DNA of 64,000 nucleotides from an uncultured Gammaproteobacteria bacterium (GTDB lineage Bacteria; Pseudomonadota; Gammaproteobacteria; Magnimaribacterales; Magnimaribacteraceae). A program made the translations under genes and the position numbers. Below the pieces are notes generated by a model that had not been told where the DNA came from, ran no database searches, and was given only the letters and a program-made list of their open reading frames with translations. The stretch spans positions 17,803 to 81,802 of the forward strand of contig CAJWPI010000002.1 in NCBI GenBank assembly GCA_913045055.1, given 5' to 3'. Position 1 is the stretch's first letter; each line of letters begins with the position of its first letter. This document shows positions 40,005 to 49,782 of the stretch, piece by piece.

Positions 40005-41345
40005 ATGGCTAAACATTGGAAGTACTATTCCGATCAAGATAAACAGACAGATCCTGATTATGGAACGGATATTATTGCTAAAGAAAGATATGTCTCAAAA
40101 GAATTTATGGATCTGGAAGTCGAGAATATCTGGAAAAAAGTATGGCTTATGGGGGGTCCCTTACTAGACCTACAAAATCCAGGCGACTACATTACAACAG
40201 AAATATTAGGAGAGCCTATCCTGATTTCTATGGGAGATGATAATAAAATTAGAGCTTTTTATAATGTTTGCCAGCACCGGGGTAATAGATTAGTCCATTC
40301 TATTAAAGGAAATAATTCTGAACATAGTTGCAGTTTTCATGGGTGGAGATACAACTCTAATGGTGAATTAAAATTTGCTCCAGATGAAGAAACTTTCCCT
40401 CAGGGAATACCTTGTGACAAACTTAAATTAAAAGAATTACCTTGTGATACTGCTATAGGTTTTGTTTGGTTTAGTTTAAATAAGGATGTTGAGCCTTTAG
40501 AGGAATATCTAGGAATAATAAATGAACATTTAAATCCTTATCATTTTGAAAGGCAGTTTATAGTTAATGATGTAACTGTAGAGATGCCTTATAACTGGAA
40601 AACCTCAGTAGATGCCTTTAATGAAACCTACCACGTCGTCCAAACCCACCCAGAATTAACTAGTTGGATAGAAGATTTAGATATACAAATAGATTGTTAC
40701 GATAAACACAATCGTTATTTGGTTCCTTTTGGAACTCCTAGTAGCCATATAAAAGATAAAAAAACTATTACAGATGATTTAAAGCTGTATATGGAGCAGG
40801 CAGGTATCGACCCCTCCAAATTTAAAGGAGATGCTACTGAAGTAAGAAGGGCTATCCAATTGCACAGGAGAAAACATGGGAAGGAGATGGGATACGATTT
40901 TTCTGAATTAAATGATGATCAACTATCTGATGACTTCCATTATTTAATTTTTCCAAATATTACGTTAAATATCTATCCTGAATCAATGATGTTGTTTAGA
41001 CAAAGACCTCATCCAACTGACCCTAATCAGTGTCTTTTTGACCTCCAAAACTATGTTATGCAACCAGATGCTAACATTCCAGGAGTGACAGAAAGGGAAA
41101 GAAGAATTGGAGGAGGAAAGATAGCAAAAATTCCTGAACAACCTGAAAGGCCTTTACATAGACAATTTAAACATGGAGAAGAATCTTTAGGGTTGGTCTT
41201 AGATCAAGATGCCTATAACTTACCTAATGTTCAACAAGGTATGAATTCCGCAGGCTATGATGGTCTTTGGTTAGGATCCCAAGAGCTCAGAATAAGACAT
41301 TTTCATGCAACTATTGATGATTACATTTATAAAAATAAAAGATAA
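40005..41345 (+). CDS. Rieske oxygenase alpha subunit
   Basis: CQHRGNRLVHS...CSFHGWRYNSNG; DAFNETYHVVQTHPE. Confidence 0.94.
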   Translation: MAKHWKYYSDQDKQTDPDYGTDIIAKERYVSKEFMDLEVENIWKKVWLMGGPLLDLQNPGDYITTEILGEPILISMGDDNKIRAFYNVCQHRGNRLVHSIKGNNSEHSCSFHGWRYNSNGELKFAPDEETFPQGIPCDKLKLKELPCDTAIGFVWFSLNKDVEPLEEYLGIINEHLNPYHFERQFIVNDVTVEMPYNWKTSVDAFNETYHVVQTHPELTSWIEDLDIQIDCYDKHNRYLVPFGTPSSHIKDKKTITDDLKLYMEQAGIDPSKFKGDATEVRRAIQLHRRKHGKEMGYDFSELNDDQLSDDFHYLIFPNITLNIYPESMMLFRQRPHPTDPNQCLFDLQNYVMQPDANIPGVTERERRIGGGKIAKIPEQPERPLHRQFKHGEESLGLVLDQDAYNLPNVQQGMNSAGYDGLWLGSQELRIRHFHATIDDYIYKNKR

Positions 41346-41357
41346 AAGGAGAAAAAA

Positions 41358-42116
41358 ATGGACCTAGGTTTAAAAGGAAAAAAAGCTATTGTAACAGGTG
41401 GCAGCAGGGGTATAGGTAAATGTGTAGCTGAGACACTTGCAGCAGAAGGAGTAGATATAGCTATTTGTGCAAGAAATGAAGAAGAAGTAAAAACTGCTGT
41501 TGATAGTCTTTCTTCTAATGGAAATAAGGTGACAGGAGGAGTAGCTGATGTAGGAGAAGGAGATTCTTATAAAGCCTGGATTGCTTCTGCTGTTGAAGAA
41601 TTAGGAGGGCTTGATCTTTTTGTTGCTAACGTAAGTGCGGGAGGGGGAAATAATGAAGAGGAAGGCTGGAAAGCAAATTTTGAAGTTGATGTAATGGGAA
41701 CTGTCAGGGGAATTGATACTGTAACCCCTGCCCTTTCTGAATCTAAAGGAAGTATTGTTATTATTTCAACAACTACTGCCATTGAGAATGGCCCTGGAGC
41801 TGGTGCTTATGGTGCTATGAAAGCTGCTTTAATGAACCTTTCTTCTACAAAATCACAAGAACTAGCACCACAAGGAATAAATTGTAATGTTGTTAGCCCA
41901 GGTCCTATCTATATAGAAGGAGGAGCGTGGAACTTTATTAAAGACAACATGGAAGACTTCTATAAAGCAACATTGTCAGCTATACCAGCCGGAAGAATGG
42001 GAGCAGCTCAAGATGTAGCAAATGCTGTAGTATTTCTAGGAAGCCCCGCAGCTGGATATATTACTGGAACTAATGTGGTAGTTGATGGAGGTTTCACTAA
42101 AGGGGTGCATTTTTAA
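41358..42116 (+). CDS. SDR-family oxidoreductase
   Basis: TGGSRGIGKCV, YGAMKAA, VVDGGF. Confidence 0.94.
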   Translation: MDLGLKGKKAIVTGGSRGIGKCVAETLAAEGVDIAICARNEEEVKTAVDSLSSNGNKVTGGVADVGEGDSYKAWIASAVEELGGLDLFVANVSAGGGNNEEEGWKANFEVDVMGTVRGIDTVTPALSESKGSIVIISTTTAIENGPGAGAYGAMKAALMNLSSTKSQELAPQGINCNVVSPGPIYIEGGAWNFIKDNMEDFYKATLSAIPAGRMGAAQDVANAVVFLGSPAAGYITGTNVVVDGGFTKGVHF

Positions 42117-42862
42117 TGACAAATCCCAAAAAAATTAAAGCGTACCTTGTTGCAGGTGGAAAATATCATGATATAGATTTTGCTAGACTAGAGATTCTTA
42201 AGATCTTAGGTGAGGACGAGAGGATAAGAACTAGGGTCTCAGAAAACTATAGAGATATGGAAGCTATAGATGATTCTGATCTATTAATTACCTACACCTG
42301 TGATGTCATGCCGAGTCTAGAAGAACAAGAGTTTCTTCGAGAATACGTTTCTTCTGGTAAAAGATGGTATGCCTTACATGGCACAAATTCTATTCTTAGA
42401 TTTCTCTCTGATGGTAGAGTTGAAAGCCCAAGATGGGCCCCACATTTCATGGAGACTCTTGGCTCTCAATTTATCTCTCATCCCCCTATTGAACCCTATA
42501 CAGTTGAAGTAGCTGATCCAAAAAATCCTTTAGTAGAAGGAGTAGAGCCTTTTGAAGCTACAGATGAGCTGTACCTAATGGATCTGCATGGGAAACATGA
42601 GGTCCTGCTAGATACTGAGTTTGGTGGAACAACAGAGAACTTTGTAGATAGCGAATGGGAAAAAAGAAGATGGCCAGTCTTTTACATTCATCCAGTTGGT
42701 AAAGGAGCAGTTTTGTACCTTACTTTAGGTCACTGCAGAGGTCATTATGATATGGAACCTCTAATGGAATATTATCCTGAAGTAGAAAGATGTTCATGGG
42801 ATCTACCAGTATTTTATGATCTTTTAAGAAGAGGTATTGACTGGGCAATAAATAATAAATAA
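42116..42862 (+). CDS. ThuA-like domain protein
   Basis: YLVAGGKYHDIDFARLEIL...WYALHGTNS...NPLVEGVEPFEATDELYLMDLHG...LTLGHCRGHYD. Confidence 0.8.
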   Translation: MTNPKKIKAYLVAGGKYHDIDFARLEILKILGEDERIRTRVSENYRDMEAIDDSDLLITYTCDVMPSLEEQEFLREYVSSGKRWYALHGTNSILRFLSDGRVESPRWAPHFMETLGSQFISHPPIEPYTVEVADPKNPLVEGVEPFEATDELYLMDLHGKHEVLLDTEFGGTTENFVDSEWEKRRWPVFYIHPVGKGAVLYLTLGHCRGHYDMEPLMEYYPEVERCSWDLPVFYDLLRRGIDWAINNK

Positions 42863-42926
42863 ATCTCAGCTAGATTATTAAAAAAATATCTGAAACTGGT
42901 TAAAGATTTTACTATTAATTAAAAAC

Positions 42927-44339
42927 ATGAATGAGCAACTAAAAAAACAAAAAAAACCCTCAAAAATAGGAGAAGCTCGTTCTCCGTATAAGAGCTATAC
43001 AGAATACCTAGATGAGGATTCTCAGAAAGTACCTTCCTTACTGTTGGAAGAACATTTTGAGTATCTTGGATCTGATGACCTTTCAATGGAAAGATATACC
43101 TCAGAAGAGTTCTTTCGAAAAGAAGCTGAATGTATGTGGACTAGGGTTTGGCAATTTGCCTGTAGAGTCGAAGATATTCCAAATGTAGGCGATAGTTTAG
43201 TTTATGATATTCTTGATTGGTCCTTTGTACTAGTTAGATCTAGTAAGGATAAAATCTCTGCTTATTACAATTCTTGCTTGCACAGAGGAAGGAAATTAAG
43301 GACTCATAGAACATCTACACCTGATATTAAGTGTCCTTTTCACGGATATTGCTGGAATCTGGATGGAACTTTAAAACATACCCCGGCGGATTGGGATTTT
43401 CCTCATGTAAAAGAAGAAGAATGGAAACTTCCAGAAGTTAGAGTAGAAATTTGGGAGGGATTTGTATTTATAAACATGAATGATAAAGCTCCGTCTCTAG
43501 AAAATTATCTAGACCCTCTTCCGGAACATCATAAAAGATGGAATCTTGGAGATTGTAAAAAAGTTATTCATGTATCTAGGGTGGTTCCTGGAAATTGGAA
43601 AACTACAATGGAAGCCTTCATGGAGTCTTTTCATGCATCCGAAATTCATCCTCAAATTAGACCTTTTACGACAGATGAAAACGCACGTTATGACATCTAC
43701 GGTGATCATATGAATAGAAACATAGCCCTGACTGGTAAACCAAGCCCTCACTCTGAAGAAGTAACTGAGCAAGAAATTTTGGATACTATTTTTTACGGCT
43801 CGGGTAGAGTTGAAAATGAAGATAAAGTATTAGTACCCGAAGGTGAAGAAGCTAGAAAAGTAGCTGCAAGAGTTATGAGAGAAAACTTAACAGCTGTTAA
43901 TGGTCATGATTTTTCAGATAAGTCAGATGCAGAAATGTTAGATGCATTGGTCTACAACGTTTTTCCTAACTTTTCTCCTTGGGGAGGATTTCCAAATAAC
44001 TTAATTTATAGATTTAGACCAAATGGAACTAGAGTTGATTCGTCTATAATGGAGGTGATTTTCTTGGAAAGAAATAATAAAAATCCTCAATCAGAGCAAA
44101 AATATGAACCTCTACCAATAAAGTATTTAAAAGAAGATCAAAGCTGGGCAGATGCAGAAGAACTTGGTGGTTTAGGTCTTATCTTTGACCAAGATATGTC
44201 TAATATTCCTGAAGTAGAGTCTGGAATGCGTACATCAAAGAAGGGGAAAGTAACTCTAGCTAATTATCAAGAGAGCAGATTACGCCATTTCCATCAGACA
44301 ATAGATAAATATATAGCTAAAGGACCTTTAAAACCTTAA
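42927..44339 (+). CDS. Rieske oxygenase alpha subunit
   Basis: CLHRGRKLRTH...CPFHGYCWNLDG; MEAFMESFHASEIHPQ. Confidence 0.93.
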   Translation: MNEQLKKQKKPSKIGEARSPYKSYTEYLDEDSQKVPSLLLEEHFEYLGSDDLSMERYTSEEFFRKEAECMWTRVWQFACRVEDIPNVGDSLVYDILDWSFVLVRSSKDKISAYYNSCLHRGRKLRTHRTSTPDIKCPFHGYCWNLDGTLKHTPADWDFPHVKEEEWKLPEVRVEIWEGFVFINMNDKAPSLENYLDPLPEHHKRWNLGDCKKVIHVSRVVPGNWKTTMEAFMESFHASEIHPQIRPFTTDENARYDIYGDHMNRNIALTGKPSPHSEEVTEQEILDTIFYGSGRVENEDKVLVPEGEEARKVAARVMRENLTAVNGHDFSDKSDAEMLDALVYNVFPNFSPWGGFPNNLIYRFRPNGTRVDSSIMEVIFLERNNKNPQSEQKYEPLPIKYLKEDQSWADAEELGGLGLIFDQDMSNIPEVESGMRTSKKGKVTLANYQESRLRHFHQTIDKYIAKGPLKP

Positions 44340-44404
44340 TGTTTATACATTTAATAAAAAGAAAATCTTGTTGATTTGTATAAAACTTAATAGGAGTTGA
44401 TCTA

Positions 44405-46636
44405 ATGCTTGCTTTGCCTAAAACGAACCTAGATTCTTATATTAAATATTTTTTTGGGATTCTGATAATAATCCTTTTAACTTCTTGTTCAGAAGAAAAG
44501 GTTGTAGGATTCTTAGAAGGAGTAGGAGAAGTTACTGAGAAGCAAATACCAGAAGAAATAATCAAAGAACGTTCAGAAATTCAAAAAATTGCTTCTTTAA
44601 AGAGAGTTAATAGGTCTAAAGAAATACTTTTTGGGGATTTACATGTGCATAGTACTTTTTCAACAGATGCAAATCTATGGAGTTTGCCTATTCAATACGG
44701 TAGGAATGAAGGGGCCCACCCAGTAGGAGATGCTTGTGATTATGCAAGATTTTGTTCCTCAGTAGATTTTTGGTCAATCAATGATCACGCTGAAGCAACT
44801 ACTCCTAGAAAATGGAAATCAACAAAAGAATCTATTCGAGCTTGTAATGCAGTGTCTTTAGATAAAAAAAACCAGGACATGGTAACCTTTCTTGGATGGG
44901 AATGGACCCAAGCTGCAGTTAATAGAAATGAACATTACGGACATAAGAACATTATTCTTTTAGAAGAAGATGATGATAAAGTCCCTTTGAGGCCAATAGC
45001 ATCGACAGGTACGGGTAGTGATTTTATAAGAGGAAGAGTGCCTTTATTTGATATATCAGAAGGAGTGGCAGATTTAATCTCTTCAAAAGAAGATAAACAA
45101 AGACTTGCTAACTTTGCTGTTTTCAATCAAGAATACAAACCTATTCCAGATTGCTCTGGAGATGAGTCTTTATGGGATGAATTTTGTTATGAAGACGCCT
45201 CTACTCCCTCAGAACTATTTTTAAAACTTGAGAAACTAAATGTAGAGCACTTGGTTATACCCCATGGAAATGCATGGGGAATTTATACCCCTACAGGTCA
45301 ATCCTGGGATAAACAACTTTCTGAAGTGAATCCACAAGAAAATAGAGAACTACTTATTGAGGTGATGTCGGGTCATGGAAATTCTGAAGAATATAGAGAT
45401 TTTAGAGCAGTTATTATTAACAGCGATGGAAACATAACTTGTCCTGAAAGTTCTAAAGATTATCAACCAACTTGTAGAAAAGCAGCAGAGATAACCTATA
45501 AAAGATGTTTAAAAGAAGGGAATGATTCAAATGTTTGTGATAAAAAAAGTAAGGAAATTATGCAAACATTTGCTGAAGCATCCGTAAACGATCGTCAACA
45601 AATAGTATCTGATACTACAATGGAAGAGTGGCTAAATGCTGGACAATGTACTGATTGCTTCCTTCCTGCTTACAACTATAGACCTAAAGGGTCTGTCCAA
45701 TACTCATTAGCAAAAACCAATTTTGATAATCCTAATCAACCAAAAAATTATCGTTGGGGATTTATAGCTTCGAGTGATGTTCATAGTTCAAGGCCGGGTA
45801 CAGGTTACAAAGAAGTATATCGATTGAAAAATACTGATGGCAATGGTCCTTCTAAACCTGAAGTTGCTTATGCTCTCCCTGGGTTATCTAGAAATCCAGA
45901 TCTTCAAAGATTCTCATCTTTTCTTACAACCGGAGGACTTGCAGCTGTTCATTCATCGGGTAGATCGAAAGAAGAAATATGGAGTGCTCTTAACAAAAAA
46001 GAAACCTATGGTACAAGCGGAGACAGAATATTGCTTTGGTTTGATTTATTAAATTCTGCAAAAGGAGAATTGCCGATGGGCAGTGAAGGTTCTGTAGACG
46101 TTGCCCCAACTTTTGAAGTAAGTGCAATAGGTGCTTTTATTCAAAAACCTGGCTGTCCAGAGTTCTCTGTTAATTCTCTAAGTCCAGAACGTCTAGATAA
46201 ATTATGTGGTGGTGAATGCTACAACCCTTCAGATGAAAGAAAAATCATTTCACGTATAGAGGTTATTCGAATACTCCCGCAAATATCAGAAGGGGAAGAT
46301 ATTAATAATCTAATACAAGATCCCTGGAAAGTTATGAATTGTCCTAAAAACCAAGATGGATGTACCGTGCAATTTGATGACCCAGAATTTATTAATCTAA
46401 ACAGAACTGCTATTTATTACGTAAGGGCTATACAGGAACCTTCTTTAGCTATTAATGCAGAAAACTTAAGATGTGAATTTGATGAAAAAGGGGAATGCAT
46501 AAAAGTTAATCCATGTTATGGGGATTATAGAACATCACAAGATGATGAATGCCTAGCTCCTAATGAGGAGAGGGCTTGGTCATCACCTATTTTTGTTAAT
46601 AAAATATCAAAGACTGCTAACTCTTCTGGTAAATAG
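44405..46636 (+). CDS. DUF3604-family lipoprotein
   Basis: Lipobox LLTSC; FGDLHVHSTFSTDANLW...DFWSINDHAEATTPRKW, IASSDVHSSRPGTGYKE. Confidence 0.88.
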   Translation: MLALPKTNLDSYIKYFFGILIIILLTSCSEEKVVGFLEGVGEVTEKQIPEEIIKERSEIQKIASLKRVNRSKEILFGDLHVHSTFSTDANLWSLPIQYGRNEGAHPVGDACDYARFCSSVDFWSINDHAEATTPRKWKSTKESIRACNAVSLDKKNQDMVTFLGWEWTQAAVNRNEHYGHKNIILLEEDDDKVPLRPIASTGTGSDFIRGRVPLFDISEGVADLISSKEDKQRLANFAVFNQEYKPIPDCSGDESLWDEFCYEDASTPSELFLKLEKLNVEHLVIPHGNAWGIYTPTGQSWDKQLSEVNPQENRELLIEVMSGHGNSEEYRDFRAVIINSDGNITCPESSKDYQPTCRKAAEITYKRCLKEGNDSNVCDKKSKEIMQTFAEASVNDRQQIVSDTTMEEWLNAGQCTDCFLPAYNYRPKGSVQYSLAKTNFDNPNQPKNYRWGFIASSDVHSSRPGTGYKEVYRLKNTDGNGPSKPEVAYALPGLSRNPDLQRFSSFLTTGGLAAVHSSGRSKEEIWSALNKKETYGTSGDRILLWFDLLNSAKGELPMGSEGSVDVAPTFEVSAIGAFIQKPGCPEFSVNSLSPERLDKLCGGECYNPSDERKIISRIEVIRILPQISEGEDINNLIQDPWKVMNCPKNQDGCTVQFDDPEFINLNRTAIYYVRAIQEPSLAINAENLRCEFDEKGECIKVNPCYGDYRTSQDDECLAPNEERAWSSPIFVNKISKTANSSGK

Positions 46637-47135
46637 GGTCTAGCGGTGCTCTAGCACCTCTATCAAGCTGCTCTTTTGCTGGGCCTTCGTTCCAAGTATC
46701 TGTTGAAGGATCAAGCCTATTCCAGTCATAAACTGCATGACGATGAGTAATAGCCCACAAACCATCTCTCTTTTCTAAATTGTCTATATATCTTCCAGCA
46801 GCAACCATATCTGAATCTCCTTCTTCGTTGTTTAATCTGTGAAAAGCAAGAAAATAACTTTCGGTCTTGGCTTTGTCTCCTTCGAGATCTATTAAAATAT
46901 TACATATACAGTGCTGAGTAGCTTCCATAGTCTTCAGTAGAGGAATTACCCATTCTATGAATTCTTTTGCAGTACCTTTAAAATGACCATGATCATCTGT
47001 TGCTCCTTCATGAAAGCATTCAGTAAGAAGATTCTCATCACATCTATCTATACCTCTTGCAAGTTTATATATAACATCTTGTATCTCTAATTTATCTGCC
47101 GTTATCTCTAATCTTTTAATTGATTCTTTCTCCAT
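46617..47135 (-). CDS. SnoaL-like / NTF2-fold protein
   Basis: KLEIQDVIYKLARGIDRCDENLLTECFHEGATDDHGHFKG...RYIDNLEKRDGLWAITHR. Confidence 0.83.
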   Translation of the reverse strand: MEKESIKRLEITADKLEIQDVIYKLARGIDRCDENLLTECFHEGATDDHGHFKGTAKEFIEWVIPLLKTMEATQHCICNILIDLEGDKAKTESYFLAFHRLNNEEGDSDMVAAGRYIDNLEKRDGLWAITHRHAVYDWNRLDPSTDTWNEGPAKEQLDRGARAPLDPIYQKS

Positions 47136-47163
47136 AATCTCTCCTTCTTTAAGAATTATTTTT

Positions 47164-48348
47164 TTAGTTGTTGAAAAATATTGGAACTGCAGAATGGCCT
47201 TTCACAAATTCACTATAAAGATATTTTATACCATCATAATTAACTTGATAATTTGGAATGTTCTTAAATATATTTTCAAGAATGACTCTACCCTCTAATC
47301 GTGCTAAGTGTTCTCCGACACATTTATGTATACCTATTCCAAAAGTAATAGCGCTGGATATATCTCTATAAATGTTATATTGATCTGGTTTTTTAAAGAC
47401 TCTTGGATCCCTTAATGCAGAGGCAAATAACATCATAACTTTATCTCCTACTTTAAGAGTTTTATCATAAAACTTTCTATCTTTAATAACTGTTCTGCCG
47501 AGCATATTGTTAGGATGAGCATACCTTATAGTCTCACTGTAAGCATTAGGGATTAAGGAAGGGTCTTCTTTAACAGCTTTTTTAAAAATTGGGTTCTTGT
47601 CGAGTAATAATAAAGTATTTGAAACCGTTAAAGGTACTGTATCTGAACCTCCTATTATCATAGTCATTACTAAGTTAGCTATTTCCTCATCAGAATACTT
47701 TCTGCCTTCAACTTCGGCATCTAACCAAATAGATAAATGGTCTTTTTCTCCATCCTTTGGAGCATTTCTTCTTCTTTTTATAAATTGCATTATTAAGGAA
47801 ATAAGCTCAACCATTGCCTTTGATCCTTCTTCTGTTGTCCCTATCTGCCCCGGTTTTCTAGTCCAATAAATTCTTAGAAGATCTCTTACTTTCTTTGCAA
47901 GAGAATCTGGTAGACCAATAAAACTGCTAACTAGCCTTAACGAGGCTGGCAATACTAAATCGTGAATTACTTCAAAATTTCCTTTATCTAGAAGCGGAGC
48001 CATAAAATCTATTAAAAACTCTTTTGCCCTTGGCTCAAATTCAGAAATTTTTCCTCTTAAATATTCAGGTTGAATTAAACTTCTGTGAGATTTATGTCTT
48101 GGTAAATCCATTAAAGCAAAAGTTTCAGCTCCAGTAGGTTCCCCCAAGAGCAATTGACTGGTGGTCACTCCTTTTTCCACACTAAAATGCTCGTAATCAG
48201 TACTAATGGCTTTAACATCTTCGTAACGAGAAAAAAACCAACAATTATATTTTTCACTATAGTAAGCGGGTTCTTCTTCGCGAAGCTGAGTAAAAATAGA
48301 CCTATCACCAGACATAAAATCTTCTTTATAGGGGTCAAAATCTATCAT
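47164..48348 (-). CDS. Cytochrome P450
   Basis: IGGSDTVPLTVSN I-helix, ETIRYAHP ExxR, ITFGIGIHKCVGEHLARLE heme motif. Confidence 0.95.
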   Translation of the reverse strand: MIDFDPYKEDFMSGDRSIFTQLREEEPAYYSEKYNCWFFSRYEDVKAISTDYEHFSVEKGVTTSQLLLGEPTGAETFALMDLPRHKSHRSLIQPEYLRGKISEFEPRAKEFLIDFMAPLLDKGNFEVIHDLVLPASLRLVSSFIGLPDSLAKKVRDLLRIYWTRKPGQIGTTEEGSKAMVELISLIMQFIKRRRNAPKDGEKDHLSIWLDAEVEGRKYSDEEIANLVMTMIIGGSDTVPLTVSNTLLLLDKNPIFKKAVKEDPSLIPNAYSETIRYAHPNNMLGRTVIKDRKFYDKTLKVGDKVMMLFASALRDPRVFKKPDQYNIYRDISSAITFGIGIHKCVGEHLARLEGRVILENIFKNIPNYQVNYDGIKYLYSEFVKGHSAVPIFFNN

Positions 48349-48758
48349 TTTTTAATTTTGTTTGCGTGCTGGACCATCTCAAAGGATTTCTGGGTATCCA
48401 TATATTCCCTTGCTTCTATAATTTTCTCTCCTTCAAATCTTAAGAAATAATGATATTCATTTTCATAAGGAACACCGTCTGAAAATTCAGCCTTTCCTTT
48501 TGCAGTAACAGAAGCCATATTCCCATCTACCAAAATAGTCTCAACTTCTATTTGTAACCCCTTTGGAAAAGCCTTCAACAACTCAAATCCTACACTTCCA
48601 AGAGATTCTAGATTATGAAATCCTGAAATTACAGAACTTCCAGGAATCCAATAATTTATATTAGGATGATAATATTCCTCAAGAACTTTTTCTGAATTTC
48701 CTTCATTAACAGCCTGGAAGAAGCCTAGAACTATTTCACGAGTTTTATCTTTATCCAT
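48345..48758 (-). CDS. SnoaL-like polyketide cyclase-fold protein
   Basis: VLGFFQAVNEGNSEKVLEEYYHPNINYWIPGSSVISG...EYHYFLRFEGEKIIEAREYMDTQ. Confidence 0.82.
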   Translation of the reverse strand: MDKDKTREIVLGFFQAVNEGNSEKVLEEYYHPNINYWIPGSSVISGFHNLESLGSVGFELLKAFPKGLQIEVETILVDGNMASVTAKGKAEFSDGVPYENEYHYFLRFEGEKIIEAREYMDTQKSFEMVQHANKIKK

Positions 48759-48761
48759 GTT

Positions 48762-49745
48762 TTACTGTATTTCCTCCCCTCTTATGGGCAAGTCTGAAAA
48801 TATATAAAGCTCATCTAAAAGTTTCATAATTTTCTTTGATTCATTTGCAAGATTTTCATTTGGACCTTCCTGTACCAAGGTTAAGAATTTATCTAATTGA
48901 TGACTAAAAGTGCTTTTACTCGAAAAACTTTCTTCTTTTGTTATATTATCTTTCCCTCTTAAGCAAAGTTTTCCCCACTCGCTTCTCACATAGTTATCAA
49001 TTTTTAAGCTACCCTCTTCTCCTAAAAATTCTATCCATATCTCCATATCTTTTTTTGATTCTAATGAAGAATAAATCTCTGCTTTCGTCTTTCCCCCTAT
49101 TAATAACTCAGCTTTACTTTTAATATCTATTCGAGAATCTGTTTTGTCCCTTTTTACTTCCGTGGATACTATTTCAGGAAAGTCTTCAAAGAAATGCACT
49201 AAGGCATGCACTAAATAGCATCCAGGATCCATAAATGCTCCTCCAGATAAGTTGTAATCAAACCTAATATCAGGTCGTGGTATGTTGACAGTAAATCTTC
49301 CCTTTATTTCTTTAATCTCTCCAATATCTCCCCTTTTTATTATTTCTTTTGCTCTTATGAAAGTTGGATGAAAAGAATGATGATATGCATCTAAAAGAAT
49401 TAAATTCTTATTTTTTGCTAACTCAAATAAACTAAATGCTTCAAAGCCGTTTGAGCAAAGGGGTTTTTCGCACAATACATGTTTTCCTGCTTCCAGAGCT
49501 TTTACAGCCCATTCATAATGAAGACCATTGGGTAAAGGTATATAAACAGCCTCAACATCCTTATCAATAATTAGAGAGTTATAATCACTATAATATTTCT
49601 TAATAGAATGAACTTGTGCATAATCTTTAGCTATAGATTCTTCTCTAGAAGAAACTGCAATAACCTTAATCTCTGGATGATCTTGAGCAGGCCTTATTAA
49701 ACCTTCCTCCAAAATTTTTGCTATTCCTAAACTTCCAAATTTCAT
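48762..49745 (-). CDS. Gfo/Idh/MocA-family oxidoreductase
   Basis: Rossmann N-terminus with VHSIKKYYSDYNSLIIDKDVEAVYIPLPNGLHYEWAVKALEAGKHVLCEKPL. Confidence 0.93.
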   Translation of the reverse strand: MKFGSLGIAKILEEGLIRPAQDHPEIKVIAVSSREESIAKDYAQVHSIKKYYSDYNSLIIDKDVEAVYIPLPNGLHYEWAVKALEAGKHVLCEKPLCSNGFEAFSLFELAKNKNLILLDAYHHSFHPTFIRAKEIIKRGDIGEIKEIKGRFTVNIPRPDIRFDYNLSGGAFMDPGCYLVHALVHFFEDFPEIVSTEVKRDKTDSRIDIKSKAELLIGGKTKAEIYSSLESKKDMEIWIEFLGEEGSLKIDNYVRSEWGKLCLRGKDNITKEESFSSKSTFSHQLDKFLTLVQEGPNENLANESKKIMKLLDELYIFSDLPIRGEEIQ

Positions 49746-49782
49746 AGTTTCATATTTAACTTTTCACTGGCACAATTAGACC

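Noticed and set aside
38301-42862. Trehalose utilisation locus based on ThuA-like proteins
   Set aside because: No ThuB/E/F/G/K transport or trehalose enzymes present; the context is oxygenases and SDRs.
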